Assembly: GCA_031279875.1 (NCBI GenBank)
Contig: JAITHS010000078.1
Coordinates: 1-12,943, forward strand
From: Tannerella sp.
GTDB lineage: Bacteria; Bacteroidota; Bacteroidia; Bacteroidales; Tannerellaceae
Length of the DNA: 12,943 nt
Direction of reading: 5' to 3'
Shown here: positions 5,544 through 12,943 of the stretch, piece after piece
Layout: every line of letters begins with the position of its first letter
Position numbering within the stretch: position 1 is the first letter of the stretch
The notes under the pieces: generated by a model
Database searches by the model: none
Told to the model about the DNA's origin: nothing
What the model saw: the letters and a program-made list of their open reading frames with translations, nothing else
Translations under genes and position numbers: made by a program

Positions 5544-7847
5544 TTAAAATTTAAAGTTATAACTTATAGACGGCACAATTCCGAAGAGATAAATCATTTC
5601 GGAGTAAGGCAATCCTGTGTCGTGATCTTCGCTGAGTGTTATCATCCACGGATTCTTCTTATTATAAACGTTATATAACGACAGATTCCACTCTCCGCTC
5701 CATTTACGCGACGGATTGAGGCGTGGAATGTAGGTAAACGACAAGTCTAAACGGTGATAATCGGGTCGTCGAAACTCATTTCTACCGGAGTATAGCGGAT
5801 AATAGTTGCCTTCGATCTCGAAACGGCCTGACGGATAAGTCGTTGGATTGCCGGTAGCATATACCCATATCGCCGAAAGAGTAATCCTTTTCGACAGTTC
5901 GTAATTAGCTACTGCATTGATAGAGTGCGTTTTGTCGAAAGGCGAGAGATATGTTTTACCGTTATTAACATCCGGCACGGTGCGTTCGGAGCGCGAAAGG
6001 GTATAATTGACGAAACCGTTAAGGGTGCCTTTGGTTTTGCGCACCATCAATTCCGCCCCGTAAGCGCGCCCGTTGCCCATCCTGACCTCACCTTCGAGAT
6101 ATTTGTTGAGCATCAGATTGGCATGTTCGGCAAAATCTATCAGGTTACGATTGTTTTTGTAATAAGTCTCGAAAGATGTTTCGTACATATTATCCTGAAA
6201 ATTACGGAAATAGCCGACCGAAAACATATCTACTGTCTGGGGTTTGATATTCGGACTTGCAGGAAACCAGAGGTCAAGCGGCGTTCCCGATGCGGAATTG
6301 TTTGCCAACTGCATAAACTGTACGTTATGGACGTAATTGCCTTTTATTGAGGAACTTTCGCCTAAACGCCACACGAAACCGGCACGCGGTTCAAGAGCGA
6401 CGTATGTGTTATAGATTTTGCCTGCGGCATGAGTAACCGAATCGACGGGCGTCCCGTTTTGATACGTATAAACCGTTGCCTTGCCGATGTTTTGAAACAT
6501 CGACATTCTGACGCCGTATTTGACGCTGAAAACATCACTAAACTTCTGTTCGTTAGACAGATACAGCCCGTGTTCAAACGAGCCTGTGTTTGCTATTTTG
6601 TAATCAACGACTTCCGGCATCAAAGCATGACCCGGCTCAAAAACGTGAAACATCGACGTAGCGCCGTAGGTCAGGTTCCATAAATCGCTTATTTGATGCG
6701 TCATATCGGCACGAAACTGATAATCGGTGATACTTGATTTCCAAGTTGCTTCCATACCTTCGAGAGCCGATTCGAGACTGTAGTCGTAACGGCTGTAATT
6801 CAGACTGATACGCGACAGCAGATTGTCTTTGTAAGTATGTTTCCACGTCATCGACGCCGCCGCATTGCCGTATCTGAAAACACCTATCTCGGAATTGAAG
6901 TTGTCTAAACCGTAATAGCCGTTGAAATCAATTATGTCGCGGTTTGAAAACCGGTGCGTCATCTTGCCGTTCATGTCGTAGAAATAGACTGCCGAATTAC
7001 GCAGAGATTCGTTGGAAGAAAGTTTCAAAAACAAGTCGGCATAACTTCTGCGCCCTCCGACAAGCCATGAAGTCTTTTCTCCTATCGGGCCTTCCATCGT
7101 CAAACGGCTTGAAATCAGCCCTATACCGCCTACGGCAGATGTTTTTTCCGGCTGACTGTCTTTCGTTCTAACGTCGAGCAGCGACGACAGACGCCCGCCG
7201 TAGCGAACGGGAAAATCGCCCTTGTAGAGGTCTAAACCGCTCAAAACGTCGTTGTTAAAAACCGAGAAGAAGCCCATCAGATGAGAAGCGTTATAAACGG
7301 TAGTATTGTCGATGAGGATAAGATTCTGGTCGGGCGAGCCGCCGCGCACGCTGAAACCCGAACCGCCTTCCGAAGTAGCCTGCACTCCCGGTAGCAACTG
7401 AATGGCTTTGAGCAAATCAACCTCGCCCATCAGTGCGGGCATCTGTTTGATTTCGAGCGCCGAAAGCCGCTCCACACCCATAGTGATGGATTTAACTTTT
7501 TCGTCGGGAGCGGTTGATGTTATAACTACTTCGTCTAACTGCACATTATTCTCCAACTTAAAATCAAGCGTTTGACTTTGTTTTATTTCTACTTTTACCG
7601 TTTTTTCCGCGTAACCGATATACGACGCCGAGACCTGATAAACGCCCGATTGCTTCAATTTAAGGGTATAATAACCTTGATTGTCGGTAACGGTTGAAAG
7701 TGCGGGACTGTTGATTTTGACGACTGCCGACGGCAGCGGCTCTCCCGACGAGCGTTCCGTAACACGCCCGCGCAGTTCGATATTTTGTGCCGAAACAGCG
7801 CAAAAAACAATCATTAAACAGGTGAAAATCAGACTTATCCTAATCAT
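5544..7847 (-). CDS. TonB-dependent outer-membrane receptor with carboxypeptidase-regulatory-like domain
   Basis: A 767-residue outer-membrane transporter. A signal peptide runs to about residue 20 (CAVSA before QNIEL). It is followed by a carboxypeptidase-regulatory-like domain (about 23-100, LRGRVTERSSGEPLPSAVV), a TonB-box-like DEVVIT at 105-110, a plug domain (about 125-230, with PALMGEVDLLKAIQLLPGV, FSVRGGSPDQNLILID and YGGRLSSLLDVR) and a beta-barrel that ends in YNFKF with the usual terminal aromatic residue. It would import a ligand with TonB-ExbBD energy. The ligand is unknown; no siderophore, vitamin or glycan marker gene lies beside it. The partner lipoprotein (DUF4249) follows. 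The start was set at ATG 7845-7847, not the TTG one codon upstream, because an AGGAGG sequence lies 7 nt before the ATG. The first 8 bases overlap the end of rnr. Confidence 0.95.
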   Translation of the reverse strand: MIRISLIFTCLMIVFCAVSAQNIELRGRVTERSSGEPLPSAVVKINSPALSTVTDNQGYYTLKLKQSGVYQVSASYIGYAEKTVKVEIKQSQTLDFKLENNVQLDEVVITSTAPDEKVKSITMGVERLSALEIKQMPALMGEVDLLKAIQLLPGVQATSEGGSGFSVRGGSPDQNLILIDNTTVYNASHLMGFFSVFNNDVLSGLDLYKGDFPVRYGGRLSSLLDVRTKDSQPEKTSAVGGIGLISSRLTMEGPIGEKTSWLVGGRRSYADLFLKLSSNESLRNSAVYFYDMNGKMTHRFSNRDIIDFNGYYGLDNFNSEIGVFRYGNAAASMTWKHTYKDNLLSRISLNYSRYDYSLESALEGMEATWKSSITDYQFRADMTHQISDLWNLTYGATSMFHVFEPGHALMPEVVDYKIANTGSFEHGLYLSNEQKFSDVFSVKYGVRMSMFQNIGKATVYTYQNGTPVDSVTHAAGKIYNTYVALEPRAGFVWRLGESSSIKGNYVHNVQFMQLANNSASGTPLDLWFPASPNIKPQTVDMFSVGYFRNFQDNMYETSFETYYKNNRNLIDFAEHANLMLNKYLEGEVRMGNGRAYGAELMVRKTKGTLNGFVNYTLSRSERTVPDVNNGKTYLSPFDKTHSINAVANYELSKRITLSAIWVYATGNPTTYPSGRFEIEGNYYPLYSGRNEFRRPDYHRLDLSFTYIPRLNPSRKWSGEWNLSLYNVYNKKNPWMITLSEDHDTGLPYSEMIYLFGIVPSISYNFKF

Positions 7848-9999
7848 CAATATTCCTCCTGTATTCTACCGGCTCATAATCCAACTGTTTGCGTTGAAGG
7901 TTGGCTTGTGTTACGCGGATGCGGATATTGTCGCCGAGACGGTAAGTATGACGGTGTTGTCGGCCGCGCAGACAGTAGTTTTTTTCGTCAAACTCGTAGT
8001 AATCGTCGTCAAGGGCGCGCATCGGTATCATGCCTTCGCATTTGTTGTCGTTGATTTCGACGTAAAGTCCCCACTCGGTAACGCCGGAAATAACGCCGTC
8101 AAAAACTTGTCCGATACGGTCTTTCATAAATTCTACCTGTTTATATTTGATAGAGGCGTGTTCGGCGTTGGCGGCTAACTGCTCCATTGACGAACAATGT
8201 TTGCACATATCCTCGTAATGCTCGGCGTTGACGCTTTTGCCTCCTTTGAGATATTGCTCCAACAGCCGGTGAACAATCATGTCGGGATAGCGGCGGATAG
8301 GCGATGTGAAATGGGTGTAGTACGGAAATGCCAGACCGTAATGACCGATGTTGTGGGTTGAATACTTCGCTTTTTGCATTGAACGGATCGCCAGCGTCTC
8401 AATGAGATTTTGTTCGGGCTTGCCTTTCGACTGTTCAAGTATTTTGTTGATATTCTTTGTGATACTTGATTTGCTGCCGGTCGTTTTCATCTTATAGCCG
8501 AACTTGCTGATAAACTGTGAAAAGTTGAGCATCTTGTCGGCCGACGGCTGTTCGTGAATACGATAAACGAAAGTTTTCTTCGTTTTGCCGTGCGGTGTCT
8601 TGCCGATTGCCTCCGCTACGGCGCGGTTGGCGAGCAGCATAAATTCTTCTACAAGATGATTTGATTCTTTCGATTCTTTGAAATAAACGTTGACGGGATG
8701 TCCTTTTTCGTCGATGTCGAACTTAACTTCAAAGCGGTCGAAATCGACGGCTCCTGCCTTAAAACGCCTGTCGCGTAAGATGAGCGCCAAACGGTTGAGC
8801 GTCAGCACTTCGTCGCAAAAGTCGCCTGCGCCGGTTTCGATGATTGCCTGCGCTTCTTCGTATGTAAAACGGCGGTTACTGCGAATAACGGTGCGTAGGA
8901 TGCGTGAAGAAAGTATCTCCGCGTTATCATTGATGTTGAAAATGACTGAAAAACAGAGTTTTTCTTCATCCTGACGCAGCGAACAGAGACCGTTAGACAA
9001 CCTTTCGGGCAACATCGGTATTGTGCGGTCAACGAGATATACCGACGTGGCTCTGTTAAATGCCTCATCATCAATCATATCTTTTGGCTTTACATAATAA
9101 GTTACGTCGGCTATATGCACTCCTATTTCCCAAATATTTTCTGCTAAATGCCTGACGGACAGCGCGTCATCAAAATCTTTTGCGTCACGCGGGTCGATAG
9201 TAAATGTAACAATATCCCTAAAATCTTCTCTTTCAAGATATTCCGAAGCGGGAATAGAGTCGGAAATATGTTCGGCAGCCTGTTCTACCGCAAGAGGATA
9301 TTTATACGGCAGTCCGAAATCGGCAAGTATAGCGTGCATTTCGGCGTTGTTGTCGCCTGTAACACCCAGTACATCAACGATTTCGCCAATAGGATTTTTG
9401 GCTTTTTCAGGCCATTCAACTATTCTTGCAACGGCTATATCTCCGTTTTTACCTCCGTTAAGTTTATCTTCGGGAATAAAGATATCATTAGCGAGAGTGC
9501 GGTCTTCGGTAACGAGAAATGCGTAGTTGTGGCTTATTTGAAGCGTTCCGACGAACATGCTGTTTTTCGATTCTATTATCTCAATAACTTCGGCTTCGGG
9601 TTCGGAGCGGCGACGGCGGGCGTAGAGTTGTATTTTAACACGGTCGCCGTCCATAGCGTGCATCGAATTTCGTTCTGCAATGCGTATAACGGTGCCTCCG
9701 TTGTCGGGAATGAAGGCGTTATTACCGTTACTGCGACGCTGAAATACGCCGGTAGAAACATTACCGAGACTGTTGAAACGGTATTTGCCGCGCTCTACTT
9801 CTACCAAAAGTTCATCTTCGGTCAGCGTTTCGAGTACCGACAGCACTGTCAGCCGGTCGTTAGGATTGTCGATTTGTAACGCATTGCTGACTTGTTTATA
9901 GTTGTAAATTCCTTTCGGGTCTTTCCTGAAATACTCTAAAATTGCCTCGCTGAGCAGTTCACTGTTCATCAGGCGACGATTGTTCTTTTTTTTCTTCAT
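7840..9999 (-). CDS. rnr: Ribonuclease R, 3'-5' exoribonuclease
   Basis: A 719-residue cytoplasmic exoribonuclease of the RNase II/R family, which digests structured RNA in mRNA decay and rRNA/tRNA quality control. Domain order seen: basic N-terminus (MKKKKNNRR); winged helix (about 12-75, with LEYFRKDPKGIYNYKQV); two cold-shock/OB domains (about 80-230); RNB catalytic domain (about 255-590) with TIDPRDAKDFDDA, whose Asp269, Asp275, Asp277 and Asp278 fit the D-x5-D-x-D-D metal site, and SPIRRYPD at 566-573; and an S1 domain (about 628-710, GQVFDGVISGVTEWGLYVEI). There is no long Lys-rich C-terminal tail as in E. coli RNase R, which makes it shorter than that protein. The ATG at 9999 is 7 nt after the xseA stop. 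The TAG at 7840-7842 lies inside the receptor's first codons. Confidence 0.96.
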   Translation of the reverse strand: MKKKKNNRRLMNSELLSEAILEYFRKDPKGIYNYKQVSNALQIDNPNDRLTVLSVLETLTEDELLVEVERGKYRFNSLGNVSTGVFQRRSNGNNAFIPDNGGTVIRIAERNSMHAMDGDRVKIQLYARRRRSEPEAEVIEIIESKNSMFVGTLQISHNYAFLVTEDRTLANDIFIPEDKLNGGKNGDIAVARIVEWPEKAKNPIGEIVDVLGVTGDNNAEMHAILADFGLPYKYPLAVEQAAEHISDSIPASEYLEREDFRDIVTFTIDPRDAKDFDDALSVRHLAENIWEIGVHIADVTYYVKPKDMIDDEAFNRATSVYLVDRTIPMLPERLSNGLCSLRQDEEKLCFSVIFNINDNAEILSSRILRTVIRSNRRFTYEEAQAIIETGAGDFCDEVLTLNRLALILRDRRFKAGAVDFDRFEVKFDIDEKGHPVNVYFKESKESNHLVEEFMLLANRAVAEAIGKTPHGKTKKTFVYRIHEQPSADKMLNFSQFISKFGYKMKTTGSKSSITKNINKILEQSKGKPEQNLIETLAIRSMQKAKYSTHNIGHYGLAFPYYTHFTSPIRRYPDMIVHRLLEQYLKGGKSVNAEHYEDMCKHCSSMEQLAANAEHASIKYKQVEFMKDRIGQVFDGVISGVTEWGLYVEINDNKCEGMIPMRALDDDYYEFDEKNYCLRGRQHRHTYRLGDNIRIRVTQANLQRKQLDYEPVEYRRNIDD
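7855..7860 (-). promoter_or_regulatory. Strong Shine-Dalgarno sequence for the TonB-dependent receptor, inside rnr
   Basis: AGGAGG on the minus strand, seven bases before the receptor ATG (7847). It is made by two consecutive AGG arginine codons six and five codons before the rnr stop. Most genes in this window have no recognisable SD, in line with the phylum. This site fixes the receptor start and suggests SD-driven or coupled translation at the rnr/receptor overlap. Confidence 0.75.
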
Positions 10000-10006
10000 A
10001 TTTTAA

Positions 10007-11341
10007 TTAATTTTGTTGGGGATATGATTGATTAACAGTACTTTCTATTTCGCCTTCAAACAAAACGGTTTTCAGCATATCTCCCGTTTTTAGCGTCGAA
10101 GCGTTTTTTACTGCCATACCGTTAAAGACGGTCATGCTGTAACCGCGCTTCATCACTTCGCGCGGGTTGAGATGTTTGACTGTCGTTTCAACAGTGTCGA
10201 GTTGCATGTTTTTGTCGCGGACAAATCGTCGGCACGATTCCGATAGCATGTTGCGAAGCATGATTAAGCGGTTTGATTTATCGGCGGAAGAGCGTTTCAG
10301 TCCGTTAGTTATTCTGCTCAAAATCAGCGTTATATTGTTGGCGTTATGCTTTACCATAATAGTAACGGCAGAGCGAAACAGTTGCGAAAGCGACGTCAGG
10401 CGTTGCTTTTCATTGCGTAACATCCTCGCGCTCATGTCAGATATTCTTTGTTGCGCTTTTTCGACGGGTACGGCGCAATTGTGAAACGACTGTAAGAAGA
10501 AATCAGCCAAATCGGTCGGTGTGATGAGGTTTTTCCACGCCACCATTTCGGTAACCGTTTCGTTGGTAATATGTCCGATACCGGTCAGAACGGGCAGAGG
10601 GAAGAGGGCTATCTCTTTTGCGAGTTCGTAGTTGTTGTAAGACGCTAATCCTACTTCGCCGCCGCCGCCGCGTATTATGGCAACAGCGTCGAAATGGTGG
10701 ATTACTTTGCGTATTCGGTTGAGTTGCAGGGAGATAGATTTCACGATGCCATCGCCTTGCAGTACCGACGGGAATAGCATCCTGAAAAACGCATATCTCC
10801 AAGTATTGGTTTCAATTTTGCCGACAAAATCCTGATATCCTTTGCTTGTTTCGACCGAAATAATGGCTATACGTTGCGGTAAAGCGGCTATTTTCAGCGA
10901 TTTATTAGCGTTATATATGCCTTCTTCGCGCAGTCGTCGGATGGTGTCCTGCTTTTCCTTTTCGAGGTCTCCGAGAGTATAGCTGGGGTCGATGTCGAGG
11001 ATGTGCAGATTAAGCCCGTGAGCGGGTTCAAACATGATTTTTGCATAGAAAAGTATCTTGATGCCGTCTTTTAGCGGCTCGTTGAGAGTGAGGCGGAACT
11101 GTTCGTCGATGTGGCGATATTCGTTGCTCCAGAGGATTGCTCTCATCTGGGCTACGACTTTGCCGTTAAGTTTCTCTACGAGGTCGGGGTAGCAGTGTCC
11201 CGACTGACGGTAGAAGTTGAGTTTGTTCATCTCTGCTTTAACCCAGAAAGCGCTCGTATAGCGTTTTTCAAGTGTATTTTTTACACTTATTAATACTTCT
11301 GTCAGCGAGAAAACTTGTTTGTCTTTGATTATTTCAGCCAT
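10007..11341 (-). CDS. xseA: Exodeoxyribonuclease VII large subunit
   Basis: A 444-residue cytoplasmic nuclease subunit that, with XseB, degrades single-stranded DNA from both ends. An N-terminal OB-fold (about 9-115, with FSLTEVLISVKNTLE and FWVKAEM) precedes the nuclease core: IAIISVETSKGYQDF (158-172), AIIRGGGGEVGLASYN (221-236) and VLTGIGHITNETVTEMVAW (251-269). A coiled-coil-prone stretch follows (about 290-390), then LNPREVMKRGYSM. In E. coli the corresponding motif is GHETD with a catalytically important Asp; here that position is Asn260. The Bacteroidetes form may share this, as I recall similar wording from the phylum. The ATG at 11341 (MAEIIKD) overlaps the deoC stop by 8 nt. An upstream in-frame ATG at 11377 would sit deep in deoC and was rejected. 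No xseB follows: rnr starts 7 nt after the stop. Confidence 0.94.
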   Translation of the reverse strand: MAEIIKDKQVFSLTEVLISVKNTLEKRYTSAFWVKAEMNKLNFYRQSGHCYPDLVEKLNGKVVAQMRAILWSNEYRHIDEQFRLTLNEPLKDGIKILFYAKIMFEPAHGLNLHILDIDPSYTLGDLEKEKQDTIRRLREEGIYNANKSLKIAALPQRIAIISVETSKGYQDFVGKIETNTWRYAFFRMLFPSVLQGDGIVKSISLQLNRIRKVIHHFDAVAIIRGGGGEVGLASYNNYELAKEIALFPLPVLTGIGHITNETVTEMVAWKNLITPTDLADFFLQSFHNCAVPVEKAQQRISDMSARMLRNEKQRLTSLSQLFRSAVTIMVKHNANNITLILSRITNGLKRSSADKSNRLIMLRNMLSESCRRFVRDKNMQLDTVETTVKHLNPREVMKRGYSMTVFNGMAVKNASTLKTGDMLKTVLFEGEIESTVNQSYPQQN

Positions 11342-12302
11342 ATCTCTGTTCAATATCTTTGTGCAAACTGCTTGCACCTATACGAAACAGTTCTTTGGAC
11401 GTCCATTCCTTTCCGAGCGTTTCTTTAACAATAGTGTAGAATTTGACGGCATCTTCGGCGGTTTTGATACCTCCTGCTATCTTAATTCCTGCTTTGTGAC
11501 CTGTCTTGGAAGCATATTCCTTAATTACTTTGCACATCACATAAACGGCATCTTCCAGCCGCAGTGCGGTCGTGTTATTAGCGGGAAATTTTCCTGTCGA
11601 GGTTTTAATAAAATCCGCTCCCGAATAAAGCGCCAAAATAGCTGCTTTACGGACATTTTCAGTTGTTAGGAGCGCCGTTGTTTCGAGTATGACTTTCATC
11701 GTCGCCCCACGACAACTGTCTTTTATCTCAATCAGTTCGTCGCTCAACGTCTCGTAGTCTTCATCGAAAAAATAGCCGAGATTCATCACAGTATCAATCT
11801 CTTCCGCTCCTTCGAGAACAGCCATTGCAGTTTCGGCTATCTTTACTTCGGTAAAAGTTTGCGACGCCGGAAAACCTCCCGTAACGGCGCAAATTTTAAT
11901 GTTAGCCGCCGTAAGTGTCTCTTTAACAGCCTCTACAAAGAGCGGATAGGTGCAAATAGCCGCCACGTTGTTGACGTCGGAATATTTTCCGTCGAAAGCG
12001 TTAACGTTGTCTTCAACCCATGCCCTGACGCTTTCGTTGCTGTCGTTGGCGTTAAGGGTCGTAAGGTCAATGCAACCGTGTATGTGCCGCAATACTTCGG
12101 GGGTGAAATTTTTTGCATAATGTCTGTCTAACAGCGAGTTGACGATAACGGAAATATCGTAGTTGTTAGACGTCAAGTCAAATTTATCGAACGTATCCTC
12201 AAAGCGGTTATAATCCGCTTCGGCTTGTTGTTGTTCGTGATGAGAACCGTCTTGTTCCAAATCATCCGAATCATCATAATCTTCATAATCAGAATATTTC
12301 AT
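11334..12302 (-). CDS. deoC: Deoxyribose-phosphate aldolase with acidic N-terminal extension
   Basis: A 322-residue class I aldolase that splits 2-deoxy-D-ribose 5-phosphate into acetaldehyde and glyceraldehyde 3-phosphate, the last step of deoxyribonucleoside breakdown in the cytoplasm. Seen: CIDLTTL (77-83), GGFPASQTF (142-150), EEIDTVMNLG with Asp170, the Schiff-base lysine Lys233 in ADFIKTSTGKF, and Lys274 in GIKIAGGI. The C-terminus FRIGASSL is also typical. E. coli DeoC has 259 residues. The extra length here is mostly an acidic, Gln/His-rich N-terminus (residues 1-45, with DYEDYDDSDDLEQDGS) that looks disordered. The ATG at 12302 is the only Met before the domain and sits about 25 nt after a good -7 element, so the extension is probably translated. 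It is the first gene of the operon with xseA, rnr, the receptor and DUF4249. Confidence 0.95.
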   Translation of the reverse strand: MKYSDYEDYDDSDDLEQDGSHHEQQQAEADYNRFEDTFDKFDLTSNNYDISVIVNSLLDRHYAKNFTPEVLRHIHGCIDLTTLNANDSNESVRAWVEDNVNAFDGKYSDVNNVAAICTYPLFVEAVKETLTAANIKICAVTGGFPASQTFTEVKIAETAMAVLEGAEEIDTVMNLGYFFDEDYETLSDELIEIKDSCRGATMKVILETTALLTTENVRKAAILALYSGADFIKTSTGKFPANNTTALRLEDAVYVMCKVIKEYASKTGHKAGIKIAGGIKTAEDAVKFYTIVKETLGKEWTSKELFRIGASSLHKDIEQRYG

Positions 12303-12328
12303 ATCTTATCAGTTGTAAATACTGCCCG

Positions 12329-12336
12329 CAAAGGTA
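12329..12336 (-). promoter_or_regulatory. Bacteroidetes -7 promoter element for the deoC operon
   Basis: TACCTTTG on the minus strand matches TAnnTTTG at all fixed positions and lies 26 nt upstream of the deoC ATG. A TTTG occurs further upstream on the same strand, but its spacing (27 nt) is longer than the usual 19-21, so the -33 box is uncertain. A start near 12322 would leave a leader of about 20 nt. Confidence 0.6.
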
Positions 12337-12342
12337 ATAAAA

Positions 12343-12356
12343 AATTATGAATTATG
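12343..12356. repeat. Heptamer AATTATG, two copies
   Basis: Two exact head-to-tail copies of AATTATG, followed by the partial copy AA. It is short enough to be chance alone, but it lies close to two longer arrays with the same 7-bp period. Confidence 0.55.
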
Positions 12357-12387
12357 AAAATAACAAAGGGGACGAGGGGATGAGGAG

Positions 12388-12619
<232 letters not shown>

Positions 12620-12666
12620 TACCTATCGTTTGGGGCTATCATTCCTGCTTATAATGACGAGGTACC

Positions 12667-12694
12667 GCTTTCTGCTTTCTACTTTCCGCTTTCT
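12667..12694. repeat. Heptamer GCTTTCT, four degenerate tandem copies
   Basis: GCTTTCT, GCTTTCT, ACTTTCC and GCTTTCT lie head to tail. The array starts at the last base of the third GGTACCG copy and ends about 30 bp before the -7 element of the next gene. Confidence 0.8.
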
Positions 12695-12725
12695 GTGAAA
12701 TAATACGAAATTCAAAAAAAAATCG

Positions 12726-12733
12726 TATCTTTG
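12726..12733 (+). promoter_or_regulatory. Bacteroidetes -7 promoter element for the AAA-ATPase-like gene
   Basis: TATCTTTG matches TAnnTTTG exactly and lies 27 nt before the ATG at 12761, after an A-tract of nine (12714-12722). No TTTG stands at the usual 19-21 nt distance upstream; TTCTGTG near 12691 is too far and imperfect. The gene's leader would be about 20 nt. Confidence 0.6.
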
Positions 12734-12760
12734 CAGATGTCAAGAAAAAATTTTAAGCAA

Positions 12761-12943
12761 ATGGAAACAAAACTAAAAAAATTGCCGATAGGCATACAGA
12801 CCTTCGAGAAAATCCGCGAAGGGAATTATATTTACGTGGATAAAACTGAATATTTGGTTAATCTGATAGACAACGGAGTGATATATTTTTACGCCCGCCC
12901 GCGCCGTTTCGGTAAATCGCTGACGGTATCGACGCTCGACGCC
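12761..12943 (+). CDS. AAA-ATPase-like / PD-(D/E)XK nuclease family protein, N-terminal part (3' end outside window)
   Basis: The first 61 residues of a protein that continues beyond the window. It begins [20 protein letters not shown], followed by [18 protein letters not shown] and [15 protein letters not shown]. This is the standard start of the AAA-ATPase-like family (PF09820), whose RPRRFGKSL loop binds nucleotide as a Walker A equivalent. Full-length members usually carry a PD-(D/E)XK nuclease domain at the C-terminus (PF08011), which would lie outside the window. The cellular role of the family is not established. Many copies are often present in a single Bacteroidales genome. The start ATG at 12761 is supported by the matching family N-terminus and the -7 element. 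It is divergent from deoC. Confidence 0.92.
   Translation, partial: METKLKKLPIGIQTFEKIREGNYIYVDKTEYLVNLIDNGVIYFYARPRRFGKSLTVSTLDA

Noticed and set aside
9148..9879. A 243-codon open frame on the + strand.
   Set aside because: It is antisense to the conserved N-terminal half of rnr, has no family resemblance and reflects codon bias of the real gene.
11342..11377. A 12-codon upstream extension of xseA.
   Set aside because: It would overlap deoC by 44 nt. The ATG at 11341 gives an 8-nt overlap and the expected start shortly before the OB-fold.

Overview
The window looks like a chromosomal segment of a member of the Bacteroidetes, most likely Bacteroidales. The evidence is a TonB-dependent receptor with an N-terminal carboxypeptidase-regulatory-like domain next to a DUF4249 lipoprotein, a Bacteroidales-style DeoC and XseA, matches to the Bacteroidetes -7 promoter element TAnnTTTG ahead of two genes, and the start of an AAA-ATPase-like / PD-(D/E)XK family gene of a kind that is often multicopy in this order. 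Genus cannot be called from the sequence.

Layout. (1) 1-490: the 3' end of an insertion sequence carrying the C-terminal part of an ISAzo13-type DDE transposase on the + strand. It converges on the block that follows. (2) 503-2831, minus strand: a compact operon of three genes, a TlpA-like thioredoxin-fold lipoprotein, a dicarboxylate/amino-acid:cation symporter homologue and ridA. Both junctions are ATGA stop/start overlaps. (3) 2883-4602, minus strand: an AT-rich gene for an AlbA_2 (Schlafen-type) / GHKL-like ATP-binding / winged-helix protein. Its 3' end runs into a short tandem repeat with shrinking period. (4) 4629-12302, minus strand: a tightly packed series deoC - xseA - rnr - TonB-dependent receptor - DUF4249 lipoprotein, with overlaps or gaps of at most 7 bp and a good -7 element upstream of deoC. 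(5) 12303-12760: a gene-free stretch holding three different heptamer tandem arrays, nested inverted repeats and hairpins. (6) 12761 to the end, + strand: the first 61 codons of an AAA-ATPase-like gene behind a perfect TATCTTTG element.

How the genes may work together. RidA removes reactive enamine/imine intermediates formed by PLP enzymes such as serine/threonine dehydratase. The symporter translated just before it lacks the arginine that binds the acidic side chain in aspartate/glutamate carriers. Import of a neutral amino acid whose breakdown yields 2-aminoacrylate would explain the pairing, but this is inference. The deoC-led operon joins deoxyribose-phosphate catabolism, a single-strand DNA exonuclease subunit and an RNA exonuclease to an outer-membrane import pair. 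A nucleic-acid or nucleoside salvage unit is one possible reading, and chance operon growth is the alternative. The receptor has an unusually strong Shine-Dalgarno sequence placed inside the last rnr codons.

No rRNA, tRNA, CRISPR array or known riboswitch was recognised. The most unusual non-coding structures are the repeat cluster at 12303-12760 and the tandem repeat that forms the 3' end of the ATPase gene.
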